This document shows positions 1-6,436 of a stretch of 13,300 bases of DNA, piece after piece. Below the pieces are notes generated by a model that worked only from the letters and a program-made list of their open reading frames with translations, had not been told where the DNA came from and searched no databases. The position numbers and the translations under genes were made by a program. Source of the stretch: JBBIOI01 sp037443425 (GTDB lineage: Bacteria > Desulfobacterota > BSN033 > UBA1163); assembly GCA_037443425.1 (NCBI GenBank), contig JBBIOI010000093.1, positions 1-13,300 of the forward strand, in the 5' to 3' direction. Position 1 is the stretch's first letter; each line of letters opens with the position of its first letter.

Positions 1-39
1 CCTTCTTCCTTCCACAAAAAGGATATAATATATGACGTT

Positions 40-52
40 ATTGTTCAACAAT
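40..52. repeat. 13-bp perfect dyad (ATTGTT-C-AACAAT)
   Basis: The arms ATTGTT and AACAAT flank a single C. The dyad sits more than 200 bases upstream of the first gene and no gene is visible between base 1 and base 288. It may be a protein-binding site for an upstream gene outside the window or simply chance in AT-rich DNA. Confidence 0.2.
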
Positions 53-67
53 TTTCATCCTTCGTGG

Positions 68-82
68 TGCCCTTTTAGGGCA
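68..82. repeat. Short hairpin TGCCC-TTTTA-GGGCA
   Basis: Five-base GC-rich arms flank a five-base loop. No T-run follows on the plus strand. The neighbouring bases (CCTTCG before, GGAGG after) extend the symmetry imperfectly, so this looks like part of the same intergenic palindromic-repeat cluster as the two hairpins just downstream. A weak terminator for a gene left of the window is possible but not supported by a U-tract. Confidence 0.3.
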
Positions 83-110
83 TGGAGGTTTATATAAAAA
101 TTAAAGCTAT

Positions 111-186
111 CATTCCTGCGAAGGCAGGAATCCAGGGAAAATAAAAACATTAAAAACAGCTTGATTCCCGTTTTCACGGGAATGAC
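111..186. repeat. Intergenic palindromic repeat element with two hairpins
   Basis: Two perfect 8-bp hairpins lie 32 bases apart. The first is ATTCCTGC-GAAG-GCAGGAAT (112-131) and the second is ATTCCCGT-TTTC-ACGGGAAT (164-183), followed by GAC. The outer ends (CATTCCTG at the left, GGGAATGAC at the right) are roughly inverted relative to each other. Paired hairpins built on ATTCC/GGAAT and ending in GGAATGAC are a common non-coding dispersed repeat in many low-GC anaerobe genomes. A related element lies at 12770-12830. There is no ORF and no sign of transposase coding. Confidence 0.6.
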
Positions 187-220
187 GCAGGTGAGGGTAG
201 GGATTAGAAAAAAAATTTTA

Positions 221-250
221 TTGAAATATTTTATTTTTTTTGAATATAAT
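221..250 (+). promoter_or_regulatory. Sigma-70-like promoter for the Tat-hydrolase gene
   Basis: TTGAAA at 221-226 (five of six matches to the -35 consensus) and a perfect TATAAT at 245-250 are separated by 18 bases. Transcription would start near 257, leaving about 30 bases of leader. A consensus ribosome-binding site AGGAGG at 276-281 lies 7 bases before the ATG at 289. The surrounding DNA is very AT-rich, so the match is less significant than it would be elsewhere. Confidence 0.5.
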
Positions 251-288
251 TTTAAAAAATTAAAAATTTTAAACCAGGAGGACTTATT

Positions 289-1140
289 ATGGAACAGAAG
301 ATTGATAAGTTGTATAAAGAATATTTAACTGGACTTATTGGACGACGTGATTTTATCAAAAGATTGATTCTTATAACTGGTGGCTTAACAACAAGTCATA
401 TGTTTCTTTCAGAGAGCCATTTAAGAGCTGAATTTACTTCTAAGAATGACCCTCGGTTAAAGACAGAAATAATAAAATATCCCGGTGAAAAAGGTGAGAT
501 TCGAGCCTATCTTGCCAGGCCAGCGGAAGAGAAGAAATTCCCTGGGGTTTTGATTATTCATGAAAATAGAGGCCTCAATAAGCATTTCGAAGATGTGACT
601 CGTCGAATGGCATTGGAAGGATTTTTAGCGATGACACCAGATGCCTTATCACCTTTTGGAGGAACACCTGATGATCCTGATAAAGCCCGTGAGCTAATCG
701 GTAAGCTTGAACCCAAAGAGACAATAAAGAATTATATTTCCGCTGTGAGATATTTAAAAACTCATCCTTCCTCAACTGGAAAAGTTGGGGTTATAGGTTT
801 CTGCTGGGGAGGAGCAATGGCCAATCAAGTAGCAGTGAATTCTTCGGATGTAGTAGCAGCAGTTCCTTTTTATGGCAGACAACCGGCTTCTGAAGATGTT
901 CCTAAAATAAAGGCCTCTTTATTGCTTCATTATGCAGAGAATGATGAAATGATTAATAAAGGAATTTCTGAATATGAAGAGGCATTAAAAAAGGCATCAA
1001 TAGATTACAAAATATTTATCTATAAAGGAACAAAACATGCCTTTTTTAATGATACAAATCCCGAACGATATAACAAAGAGGCAGCCGAGCTCGCCTGGAG
1101 ACGGACAATAGAATTTTTAAATGAAAAGCTCAAAAAGTAA
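289..1140 (+). CDS. Tat-exported dienelactone hydrolase-family protein (YghX-like)
   Basis: Alpha/beta-hydrolase of the dienelactone hydrolase family, probably acting on an ester or lactone in the periplasm; the substrate is unknown. The N-terminus carries a twin-arginine signal: RRDFIK at residues 19-24, followed by a hydrophobic stretch to about residue 40. The hydrolase domain runs from about residue 58. The expected Cys-Asp-His triad is visible: nucleophile C172 in GFCWGG (170-175), D219 in AENDE, and H250 in GTKHAFF. E92 in HENRG sits where the family has its active-site glutamate. The 283-residue length fits the family plus a signal. The N-terminal segment before the arginine pair (about 18 residues) and the sequence around DPRL resemble the E. 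coli YghX type. The start is fixed by AGGAGG 7 bases upstream. The gene stands alone, convergent with the anSME-like gene only 22 bases away. Family and export are well supported; the actual substrate is not. Confidence 0.88.
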   Translation: MEQKIDKLYKEYLTGLIGRRDFIKRLILITGGLTTSHMFLSESHLRAEFTSKNDPRLKTEIIKYPGEKGEIRAYLARPAEEKKFPGVLIIHENRGLNKHFEDVTRRMALEGFLAMTPDALSPFGGTPDDPDKARELIGKLEPKETIKNYISAVRYLKTHPSSTGKVGVIGFCWGGAMANQVAVNSSDVVAAVPFYGRQPASEDVPKIKASLLLHYAENDEMINKGISEYEEALKKASIDYKIFIYKGTKHAFFNDTNPERYNKEAAELAWRRTIEFLNEKLKK

Positions 1141-1162
1141 TTTAAATTATTTCATTTAATTT

Positions 1163-2410
1163 TCATTGCTTGTTTAAACAACACTTTTTATATTTTTTTC
1201 CACTGCCACAGGGGCATGGGTCATTTCGGCCTATCCTCCTTACGGTTGTTTCAGCCCAAAGATTTGATTTATTATTAGCCTGACTTTCCCATAGAGAAGC
1301 CAATGATTTAATGAAGGGCTGACAATGTGTGAAGAAGTGTTTGAAGGCTTTGCATAGATAATTAAGACCTGTCTCCCCTTCTGGGGTTTGCAGGATTCGA
1401 TCCTTTGGGCATCCACCATAACAGAATTTTAATACCTCGCAGTTTCTACAGAATTGAGGGAGATTTTTCCATTTGTTTTCACCAAATCTCTTTTGTGAAG
1501 GACTTTCAAGAAGCTCAATAAGAGACTTCTCCCGTATATTCCCCAGTAGATATTCCTTCGTAACAAAGTGATCACATGCGAAAAAGTCTCCATTGTATTC
1601 TAATACAGGAACTCTACCACAGGTCTTTCTAAAGATACACATTGCATGTTCCTGACCCAATGCTGTTCGGGCAACTTCCTCAAAAATCTGTATGCTGATT
1701 TTTTCTATATCCTTTGATAACCACTCATCGAATATAGTACAAAGGAATTTTCCAAAATCTTCAGGCAAAACTGTCCTTGATGTTAAATTTCCATTTTCAA
1801 ATTCCTTCTCAACGAGTGGAAGAAATTCTATATAGTGAGCATCAAGCTCTTTAAAGAACCGATAAATTTTAAGTGGATGTTTGACATTATGGGAATGGAC
1901 GACACAGAGAATATTACACTTGATTCCATATTGCCTAAGGAGTTCATATCCACGGATTGAAAGTTTAAAAGTAGGTTTTAAATTTTTAGTTTTTCGATAA
2001 ATATCATGAAACTCCTCTGGTCCATCTATACTAATTCCAACGATAAAGCCCTCTTTTGCAAAGAAATCGCACCATTCCTCATTGAGTAATGTCCCATTTG
2101 TCTGGATTCCATTGATAATCTGATGATAGGACTTTTTATATTTGCGCTGGATTGCCACTATCTTTCGAAAATAGTCGATACCAAGAATCGTCGGCTCTCC
2201 ACCATGCCATGAGAATAGAATTGTTGATGAAGGGGATGCTTCAATATGTTGTCTTATATATTCTTCCAGTATATCCTCTCCCATTCGGAGTGATTTTTTT
2301 TCTGGATAAAGATCTTCCTTATTTAGGTAATAACAATAAGAACAATCTAAGTTACAGTTGGATCCTGCGGGTTTGACAAATATTTGGAAATCGCTTGATG
2401 CTTTACGCAT
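1163..2410 (-). CDS. Radical-SAM/SPASM anaerobic sulfatase-maturase-like enzyme with SEC-C tail
   Basis: Resembles anSME enzymes, which oxidise an active-site Cys or Ser of a sulfatase to formylglycine in the cytoplasm without oxygen. The radical-SAM cluster motif is C19-x3-C23-x2-C26 (CNLDCSYC), with GGEP at 70-73 for SAM binding. The SPASM region has C258, C264, C279, C321, C324, C330, C334 and C353, the spacing expected for two auxiliary 4Fe-4S clusters. The CDHFV segment (D280) matches the position of the proposed catalytic aspartate of anSME. Residues 396-411 add a SEC-C zinc motif: C399-x-C401 then C410-C411 within NDPCPCGSG. It lies 46 bases downstream of another radical-SAM gene on the same strand, so the two are probably co-transcribed. 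No Shine-Dalgarno is evident before the ATG, but residues just after it already match the family. No sulfatase lies in the window, so the real substrate could be another protein or peptide. Confidence 0.85.
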   Translation of the reverse strand: MRKASSDFQIFVKPAGSNCNLDCSYCYYLNKEDLYPEKKSLRMGEDILEEYIRQHIEASPSSTILFSWHGGEPTILGIDYFRKIVAIQRKYKKSYHQIINGIQTNGTLLNEEWCDFFAKEGFIVGISIDGPEEFHDIYRKTKNLKPTFKLSIRGYELLRQYGIKCNILCVVHSHNVKHPLKIYRFFKELDAHYIEFLPLVEKEFENGNLTSRTVLPEDFGKFLCTIFDEWLSKDIEKISIQIFEEVARTALGQEHAMCIFRKTCGRVPVLEYNGDFFACDHFVTKEYLLGNIREKSLIELLESPSQKRFGENKWKNLPQFCRNCEVLKFCYGGCPKDRILQTPEGETGLNYLCKAFKHFFTHCQPFIKSLASLWESQANNKSNLWAETTVRRIGRNDPCPCGSGKKYKKCCLNKQ

Positions 2411-2456
2411 TTTTCAATTTAAAAATTTTACAATTTAAATGCATCAATCTAATTAA

Positions 2457-3179
2457 TTATAGGAGATTGTTTAAATGGATACCAGCCTTTTTCAGATTTT
2501 CCTCAACAAAAGGATAAAGAATCAACTCTTCCTTTTCAAAATTATAAAAATCATCTCTAATCTTTTCCAATCTATATCTCAACCTTAAGATTTCATCTGG
2601 TTTTGAAAAATCTGCCATTACTGCTGGAAAGCACTCCACACCTTCTTGAACAAGATTTTCAAGAGCCCTTATTTGTAAGTCGAAACCCACAGGTTTTGCA
2701 TGGGTTAGCTGACTGAAGTTTGAGCTCGAAGCGCCTTTCAGACTAACACGAACATAGAGATTTGGAAATTGGGAAAGGTCTTTTGCATAGGATGGGTCAT
2801 TTCCTATCAGGATCCCATTGGTCTCGAGAATGAATTGAAACTCTATGGGAATAAGGCTTATCAGTTTTAATAAATGGGCTCGATTGATGGTTGGCTCATT
2901 TCCACTTATTCTTATCTGATTAAATCCTTTTTTTCTTGCAATAGAGATTAGATTTTTAGCTACCTCTTCAGGAGAATAGAATCTCCCGATATTTTCAGGC
3001 TGGTTTATAATATGCCATGACCAGCAGAATATGCATCTTAAGCAACATCCCACACAGTCAGCAGTAGAAATACCACCATAATAAGGGGCAGGCCTGAAAC
3101 GGTAGTATTTTCTCTTCTCGCCCGAACTTATAATTTTATCAACACTTTTAGCCAGTTCTAATGGGTCAAAAAGATCCAT
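2457..3179 (-). CDS. Radical-SAM protein, activase-like, unknown substrate
   Basis: A small 240-residue radical-SAM protein. The cluster motif is C45-x3-C49-x2-C52 inside CVGCCLRCIFCW, with extra cysteines C42 and C46 beside it. ISGNEPT (91-97) takes the place of the GGEP SAM-binding strand and ETNG (119-122) is the next core strand. RFYSPEEVA (66-74) resembles the region after the cluster in pyruvate-formate-lyase activating enzymes and their relatives. No SPASM cysteines follow, and the chain ends soon after the barrel, so this is a minimal enzyme that probably acts on a protein or small substrate by a glycyl-radical-activase-like or related reaction. It leads the two-gene minus-strand pair and is divergent from the phospholipase-like gene. 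The ATG has only a GGTGG about 9 bases upstream as a possible ribosome site; a better AGGAG further up precedes a three-codon ORF. The superfamily is certain, the function is not. Confidence 0.8.
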   Translation of the reverse strand: MDLFDPLELAKSVDKIISSGEKRKYYRFRPAPYYGGISTADCVGCCLRCIFCWSWHIINQPENIGRFYSPEEVAKNLISIARKKGFNQIRISGNEPTINRAHLLKLISLIPIEFQFILETNGILIGNDPSYAKDLSQFPNLYVRVSLKGASSSNFSQLTHAKPVGFDLQIRALENLVQEGVECFPAVMADFSKPDEILRLRYRLEKIRDDFYNFEKEELILYPFVEENLKKAGIHLNNLL

Positions 3180-3183
3180 CTCG

Positions 3184-3195
3184 TTATTCCACCAT
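3184..3195 (-). other. Possible three-codon leader ORF (Met-Val-Glu-stop)
   Basis: On the minus strand AGGAG lies 4 bases before an ATG whose frame reads ATG GTG GAA TAA. It ends a few bases before the ATG of the radical-SAM gene. The best Shine-Dalgarno in this leader therefore serves the mini-ORF and not the gene. It could couple translation by re-initiation or be chance. Confidence 0.15.
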
Positions 3196-3213
3196 TTAAC
3201 TCCTGTTAACTTC

Positions 3214-3226
3214 CCTTAAAATAAGG
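3214..3226. repeat. 13-bp dyad CCTTA-AAA-TAAGG between divergent genes
   Basis: Five-base perfect arms around three bases, 8 bases upstream of the -35 box of the phospholipase-like gene and in the leader side of the radical-SAM gene. The position suits an operator, but the arms are short. Confidence 0.2.
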
Positions 3227-3234
3227 TAGGGTGG

Positions 3235-3263
3235 TTGGCAATTTTTATATATTTTGGTATAGA
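3235..3263 (+). promoter_or_regulatory. Sigma-70-like promoter for the phospholipase-like gene
   Basis: TTGGCA (3235-3240) and TATAGA (3258-3263) are separated by exactly 17 bases, each matching consensus at five (-35) and four to five (-10) positions. The predicted start is near 3270, with AGGAG at 3283-3287, 7 bases before the ATG at 3295. Confidence 0.55.
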
Positions 3264-3294
3264 ATACTTATCATTATTATAAAGGAGAACTGAT

Positions 3295-4383
3295 ATGCCA
3301 GCAACTATTTCGCACCTTTTGATTTGTAATAAGGCTGTAAAGGCACTTGAAAGTGGTGACGAGTATGAGGAGTTCATAAAAATCCTTGATTCTGATGAAT
3401 GTAAACCTTATTTAAATCTTGGTTCCATAGGTCCTGATCTTTCATATTTTGGAAGTAAGTGGGAAGGTTTAAAAAACCTCCTCTTAGAGAAATCGGATAA
3501 ACCGCTTGGGGTTGATGGATGGTCCTATCTTTTACACTCAAAAGAACCAAACATCTTCCCTCTTTCACTTATTGAGCTCACATGGAAGGATACACGATGG
3601 GAGGAAGAGGAGTGGGAAATGATAGATCATTACAAATTCGCCTTTGCATGTGGATTTTTATCTCATATGGCCTCGGATCAATTGATTCATCCAATGGTAA
3701 ACGATATTGCAGGACCGTATTATCGAAGAGGAGAAAATAGAAGGATCCATCGCGAATGCGAAATCTATCAGGATGTTGCCCTTTTTCATGAACTTTATCC
3801 AGAAGAAGATTTTATGAAAAAATCATTTCATTTATGGGTGGATCTTAATCCACAGGGCACTCACAATGCACCTGATTGGTTCAGGTACTATATTCAGAGG
3901 GCATTTGTTGAAACCCATGGTGTTTATCCAGAAGAGGATGAGATAGAAGACTGGATTGATGGTCTTTTGGTTATACTCAGGGGAATTAAATGGATTGGTC
4001 CATATAAAACCGCGTACAATGAGCTTAAAACCGAAGGTTTTGAATCAGAAAGATTTAAGAGATATTTTACAGGCTATATGAAGAACTTCTTTAAAGCCAT
4101 TGAGCTTACAAGTATTTATTGGAAGATGGTATTTGAACTTTACGATCCACCTTCAGGAGTTTTACAGATTTCAAAATCTATGAGAGAAAGGTTTAAAAAT
4201 GTAGTTCAGGCTGCGGATCTTTCTTCACCCCTTCAAAAAGACATACTATCCTGCGCAAAAAAGGCTTTTTTACAAAGTGTACCACAAAAATTTCAGAGGC
4301 TTGTAAAAAAATCAAAAAGGGGATTAAATCGGAAGAAAATACTTTCAATTAAAGTCGAAGACGTAGGAAAATTCGAGGAATAG
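3295..4383 (+). CDS. Zinc-dependent phospholipase C-family protein (no signal peptide)
   Basis: Belongs to the all-helical zinc-dependent phospholipase C / S1-P1-nuclease-like fold (Zn_dep_PLPC type). Metal-ligand signatures are visible in order: H7 near the N-terminus, GSIGPDLSYFG (43-53) with D48, FLSHMASDQLIHPMV (121-135) with H124, D128 and H132, and HRECEIYQD (152-160) with H152 and E156. These match the His/Asp/Glu set that holds the trinuclear zinc site in the family. The remaining two-thirds (about 165-362) is helical and less conserved, ending in a lysine-rich tail. Unlike secreted clostridial phospholipases there is no signal peptide: the conserved MPATISHLLI begins at the start codon. 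The protein should therefore be cytoplasmic, which argues against a toxin role. Members of this kind are usually annotated 'zinc dependent phospholipase C' without proven activity. The start is supported by AGGAG 7 bases upstream. The gene has its own promoter and is convergent with the liv-type operon. Confidence 0.8.
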   Translation: MPATISHLLICNKAVKALESGDEYEEFIKILDSDECKPYLNLGSIGPDLSYFGSKWEGLKNLLLEKSDKPLGVDGWSYLLHSKEPNIFPLSLIELTWKDTRWEEEEWEMIDHYKFAFACGFLSHMASDQLIHPMVNDIAGPYYRRGENRRIHRECEIYQDVALFHELYPEEDFMKKSFHLWVDLNPQGTHNAPDWFRYYIQRAFVETHGVYPEEDEIEDWIDGLLVILRGIKWIGPYKTAYNELKTEGFESERFKRYFTGYMKNFFKAIELTSIYWKMVFELYDPPSGVLQISKSMRERFKNVVQAADLSSPLQKDILSCAKKAFLQSVPQKFQRLVKKSKRGLNRKKILSIKVEDVGKFEE

Positions 4384-4435
4384 TAAAGATTTAAAGGTTT
4401 CTCATTTTGGAGTTGATTTATTATGGAAGAGGCTC

Positions 4436-4879
4436 TTAATAAGAACTCAAAAGAGATTTTAAGGTTGATAAACGTTTTTCCCTCTTTTTTGCTACCAATC
4501 TAAACGCCCTTGGTACATCAGCCATAAGAGATTTCGATTGTTCGGCTGCAAGTAAATAGAATCTCAGAATCTTTTCTTCTATTTTTATTGCCTTCTTAAT
4601 TAAATCTGAGTAATCCTCGCTTCCCTTTTCTACATCAGTATCAAGTTTATATTCATCGGGCTCTAAATTGAAAGCAAAACAACCCTCAATAGCATCTGTA
4701 ATAACACCATAATAAGCCCTTTCGACCTGAGTAATATAGTCTTCATTCTCTTTTACAAATGATAGAAATAGGTCCTTATCCCTTATGAATCTTTGAGCCA
4801 TTTGCTGATAAAACATCGATGAATCCTTCTCAAGGTGTCTTGCAAGGCTTATTGCTTCAGCACATGTATTAATCGCCAT
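4436..4879 (-). CDS. Ferritin-like/rubrerythrin-like small protein with degenerate metal site
   Basis: A 147-residue, almost wholly helical protein that looks like two helical hairpins of the ferritin-like fold. Helix 1 has ARHLEKDSSMFYQQMA (13-28) with E17, and helix 3 has KIEEKILRFYLLAAEQ (99-114), both like the 'EkeAieFYkklAe' helices of rubrerythrin. The helices that should carry ExxH are altered: ENEDYITQVE (44-53) has Asp/Tyr where His is expected, and KKREKRLSTL (131-140) has no His. A functional di-iron centre therefore seems doubtful. There is no signal peptide and no rubredoxin CxxC tail. It is the last gene of the liv-type operon, 39 bases after the dehydrogenase, with AAGGA about 7 bases before its ATG. 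It may act as a structural or regulatory partner of the dehydrogenase or be a diverged stress protein. The fold assignment is from helix patterns only. Confidence 0.55.
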   Translation of the reverse strand: MAINTCAEAISLARHLEKDSSMFYQQMAQRFIRDKDLFLSFVKENEDYITQVERAYYGVITDAIEGCFAFNLEPDEYKLDTDVEKGSEDYSDLIKKAIKIEEKILRFYLLAAEQSKSLMADVPRAFRLVAKKREKRLSTLKSLLSSY

Positions 4880-4918
4880 AACCTATTCCTTTCCGCTAAA
4901 ATTCCTGATAGCTAAGAC

Positions 4919-6409
4919 TTAAAACCATCTCTGGATAACCACCTTACTTTCTGTAAAAAACCTTATTGCATCACGACCCTGACCATGAAGTACTCCAAAA
5001 AAAGAATCCTTCATACCACCAAATGGAAAGAATGCCATCGGAGCCACAATCCCGATATTGATCCCTATATTCCCGCATTCAACCCTGTATTGAAACTCTC
5101 TGGCATATTTGCCATTAGTAGTAAATATAGAAGCAGCATTTCCATAATTGCTTCTGTTTATCATATCAACAGCCTCGTCAAAGTCCTTTGCCCTCATTAC
5201 ACTTGCAACAGGACCAAAGATCTCCTCCCTCCCTATCCTCATATCAGGAGAGACATCTTCAAAGATGGTCGGGTTCAAAAAACATGTATCAGGATAATCA
5301 CCTATTATGATTGGCCTTCTTCCATCAAGTATCAACTTTGCCCCCTCCTTTATTCCTATTTCAATATATTTTAACACCCTTTCTTTACCATCGATGGATT
5401 GCATTGGCCCCATCTGAATCGATTCATCAAGCCCATAGCCAACCCTTATCTTTGATGTTGCCTCAACAAAGGCATTTAAGAACCTATTATAAAACCCATC
5501 ATCCTTTCCAACTATAACGAGATTTGCTCCTGAGAGACATCTCTGGCCTGTGTTACCGAAAAAAGAGGTAAGAAGAGAGGCAATCGTTGCATCAATCTGG
5601 GCATCTGGCATAACAACTAAAAAATTCTTTGCACTCACTTGAACAATAGCCCGTTTACAAGTCTCGCCACATTTTCTATAGACTTCTCTTCCAACAGTAG
5701 TTGTACCAACAAAGGTGATCCCTTTGATATCTGGATGCTCCATCAAGATCTGTGCTACCTCAGCACCACCATGAACAACGTTATAGACACCGGGTGGAAA
5801 GCCAGCTTCATCAATAAGTTCGGCAAGCATTACCTGACTTATAGGATCTCTTGGAGAGGGTTTTACAATAAACGTATTTCCCGTAGCCAATGCAAAAGGT
5901 GAATACCAGAGTGGCACCATAAAAGGGAAATTGAAAGGTGCTATATGGGCAAATACTCCCAAGGGTTGATAGATAACATATTCATCAATACCTGTTGCAA
6001 TATCCTCTAAATTATAACCCATCATGAGGGATGGAATACCTGTTGCAACCTCAACCATTTCTATTCCGCGCCTCGTCTCTCCCCTTGACTCATCAATGGT
6101 CTTGCCATGTTCCATGGTTTGGATTCGACTAAGCCGTTCAAAATTCTTCTCAAGTAATTCCTTTAATCTAAAAAGATATCTTGCCCTTGAAAGTGGTGGT
6201 GTCCTACGCCATTCGGGAAATGCCTCTTTTGCTGCTTCAATAGCTGAGAATACTTCCTCGCGTGTTGACATAGGGACCCGGGCCAAAAGTTTTTGTGTTG
6301 CAGGATTCTTAACATCCCACCACTCATTCGACTTAGACTCCACCCACTCCCCATTGATATAATTTTTAAGTTCTTCTATTCCTTTAATCGGCTCTTCAAG
6401 GATTGCCAT
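4919..6409 (-). CDS. mmsA: Methylmalonate-semialdehyde-dehydrogenase-like aldehyde dehydrogenase
   Basis: An aldehyde dehydrogenase closest in motifs to the CoA-acylating MMSDH/IolA group, which turn methylmalonate semialdehyde (from valine or inositol) into propionyl-CoA with NAD+. Seen: PFNFPF (158-163) with N160, FVGTTTVGR (233-241) for NAD binding, catalytic C291 in GNTGQRC (285-291), REEIFGP (394-400), and the family-typical C-terminal DSFFGVLHGQGRD (468-480) then FFTESKVVIQRW. EHGKT...ESRGETRRGIE around 100-117 also follows the group. The strand that holds the general-base glutamate in ordinary ALDHs reads VQVSAKNF (256-263): no glutamate, consistent with the CoA-dependent group, but SAKNF in place of its usual GAKNH. 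So the exact substrate may differ. Length 496 is normal. AAAGGAGG lies 11 bases before the ATG, and livF ends 27 bases upstream, so the enzyme is made with the importer. Confidence 0.82.
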   Translation of the reverse strand: MAILEEPIKGIEELKNYINGEWVESKSNEWWDVKNPATQKLLARVPMSTREEVFSAIEAAKEAFPEWRRTPPLSRARYLFRLKELLEKNFERLSRIQTMEHGKTIDESRGETRRGIEMVEVATGIPSLMMGYNLEDIATGIDEYVIYQPLGVFAHIAPFNFPFMVPLWYSPFALATGNTFIVKPSPRDPISQVMLAELIDEAGFPPGVYNVVHGGAEVAQILMEHPDIKGITFVGTTTVGREVYRKCGETCKRAIVQVSAKNFLVVMPDAQIDATIASLLTSFFGNTGQRCLSGANLVIVGKDDGFYNRFLNAFVEATSKIRVGYGLDESIQMGPMQSIDGKERVLKYIEIGIKEGAKLILDGRRPIIIGDYPDTCFLNPTIFEDVSPDMRIGREEIFGPVASVMRAKDFDEAVDMINRSNYGNAASIFTTNGKYAREFQYRVECGNIGINIGIVAPMAFFPFGGMKDSFFGVLHGQGRDAIRFFTESKVVIQRWF

Positions 6410-6436
6410 CTTTACTTTTTCCTCCTTTTAGTTGAA

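Noticed and set aside
1..288. Hidden gene or CRISPR array at the left edge
   Set aside because: No frame with coding character was found, and the repeats are two different hairpins without regular spacers.
3295..4383. Secreted phospholipase toxin
   Set aside because: There is no signal peptide and no C-terminal membrane-binding domain is recognisable; the conserved motif begins at the start codon.
4985..5374. 129-residue open frame on the plus strand inside the dehydrogenase
   Set aside because: It lies antisense to a gene with full family motifs, has no recognisable domain and an unlikely composition; it is a shadow frame.
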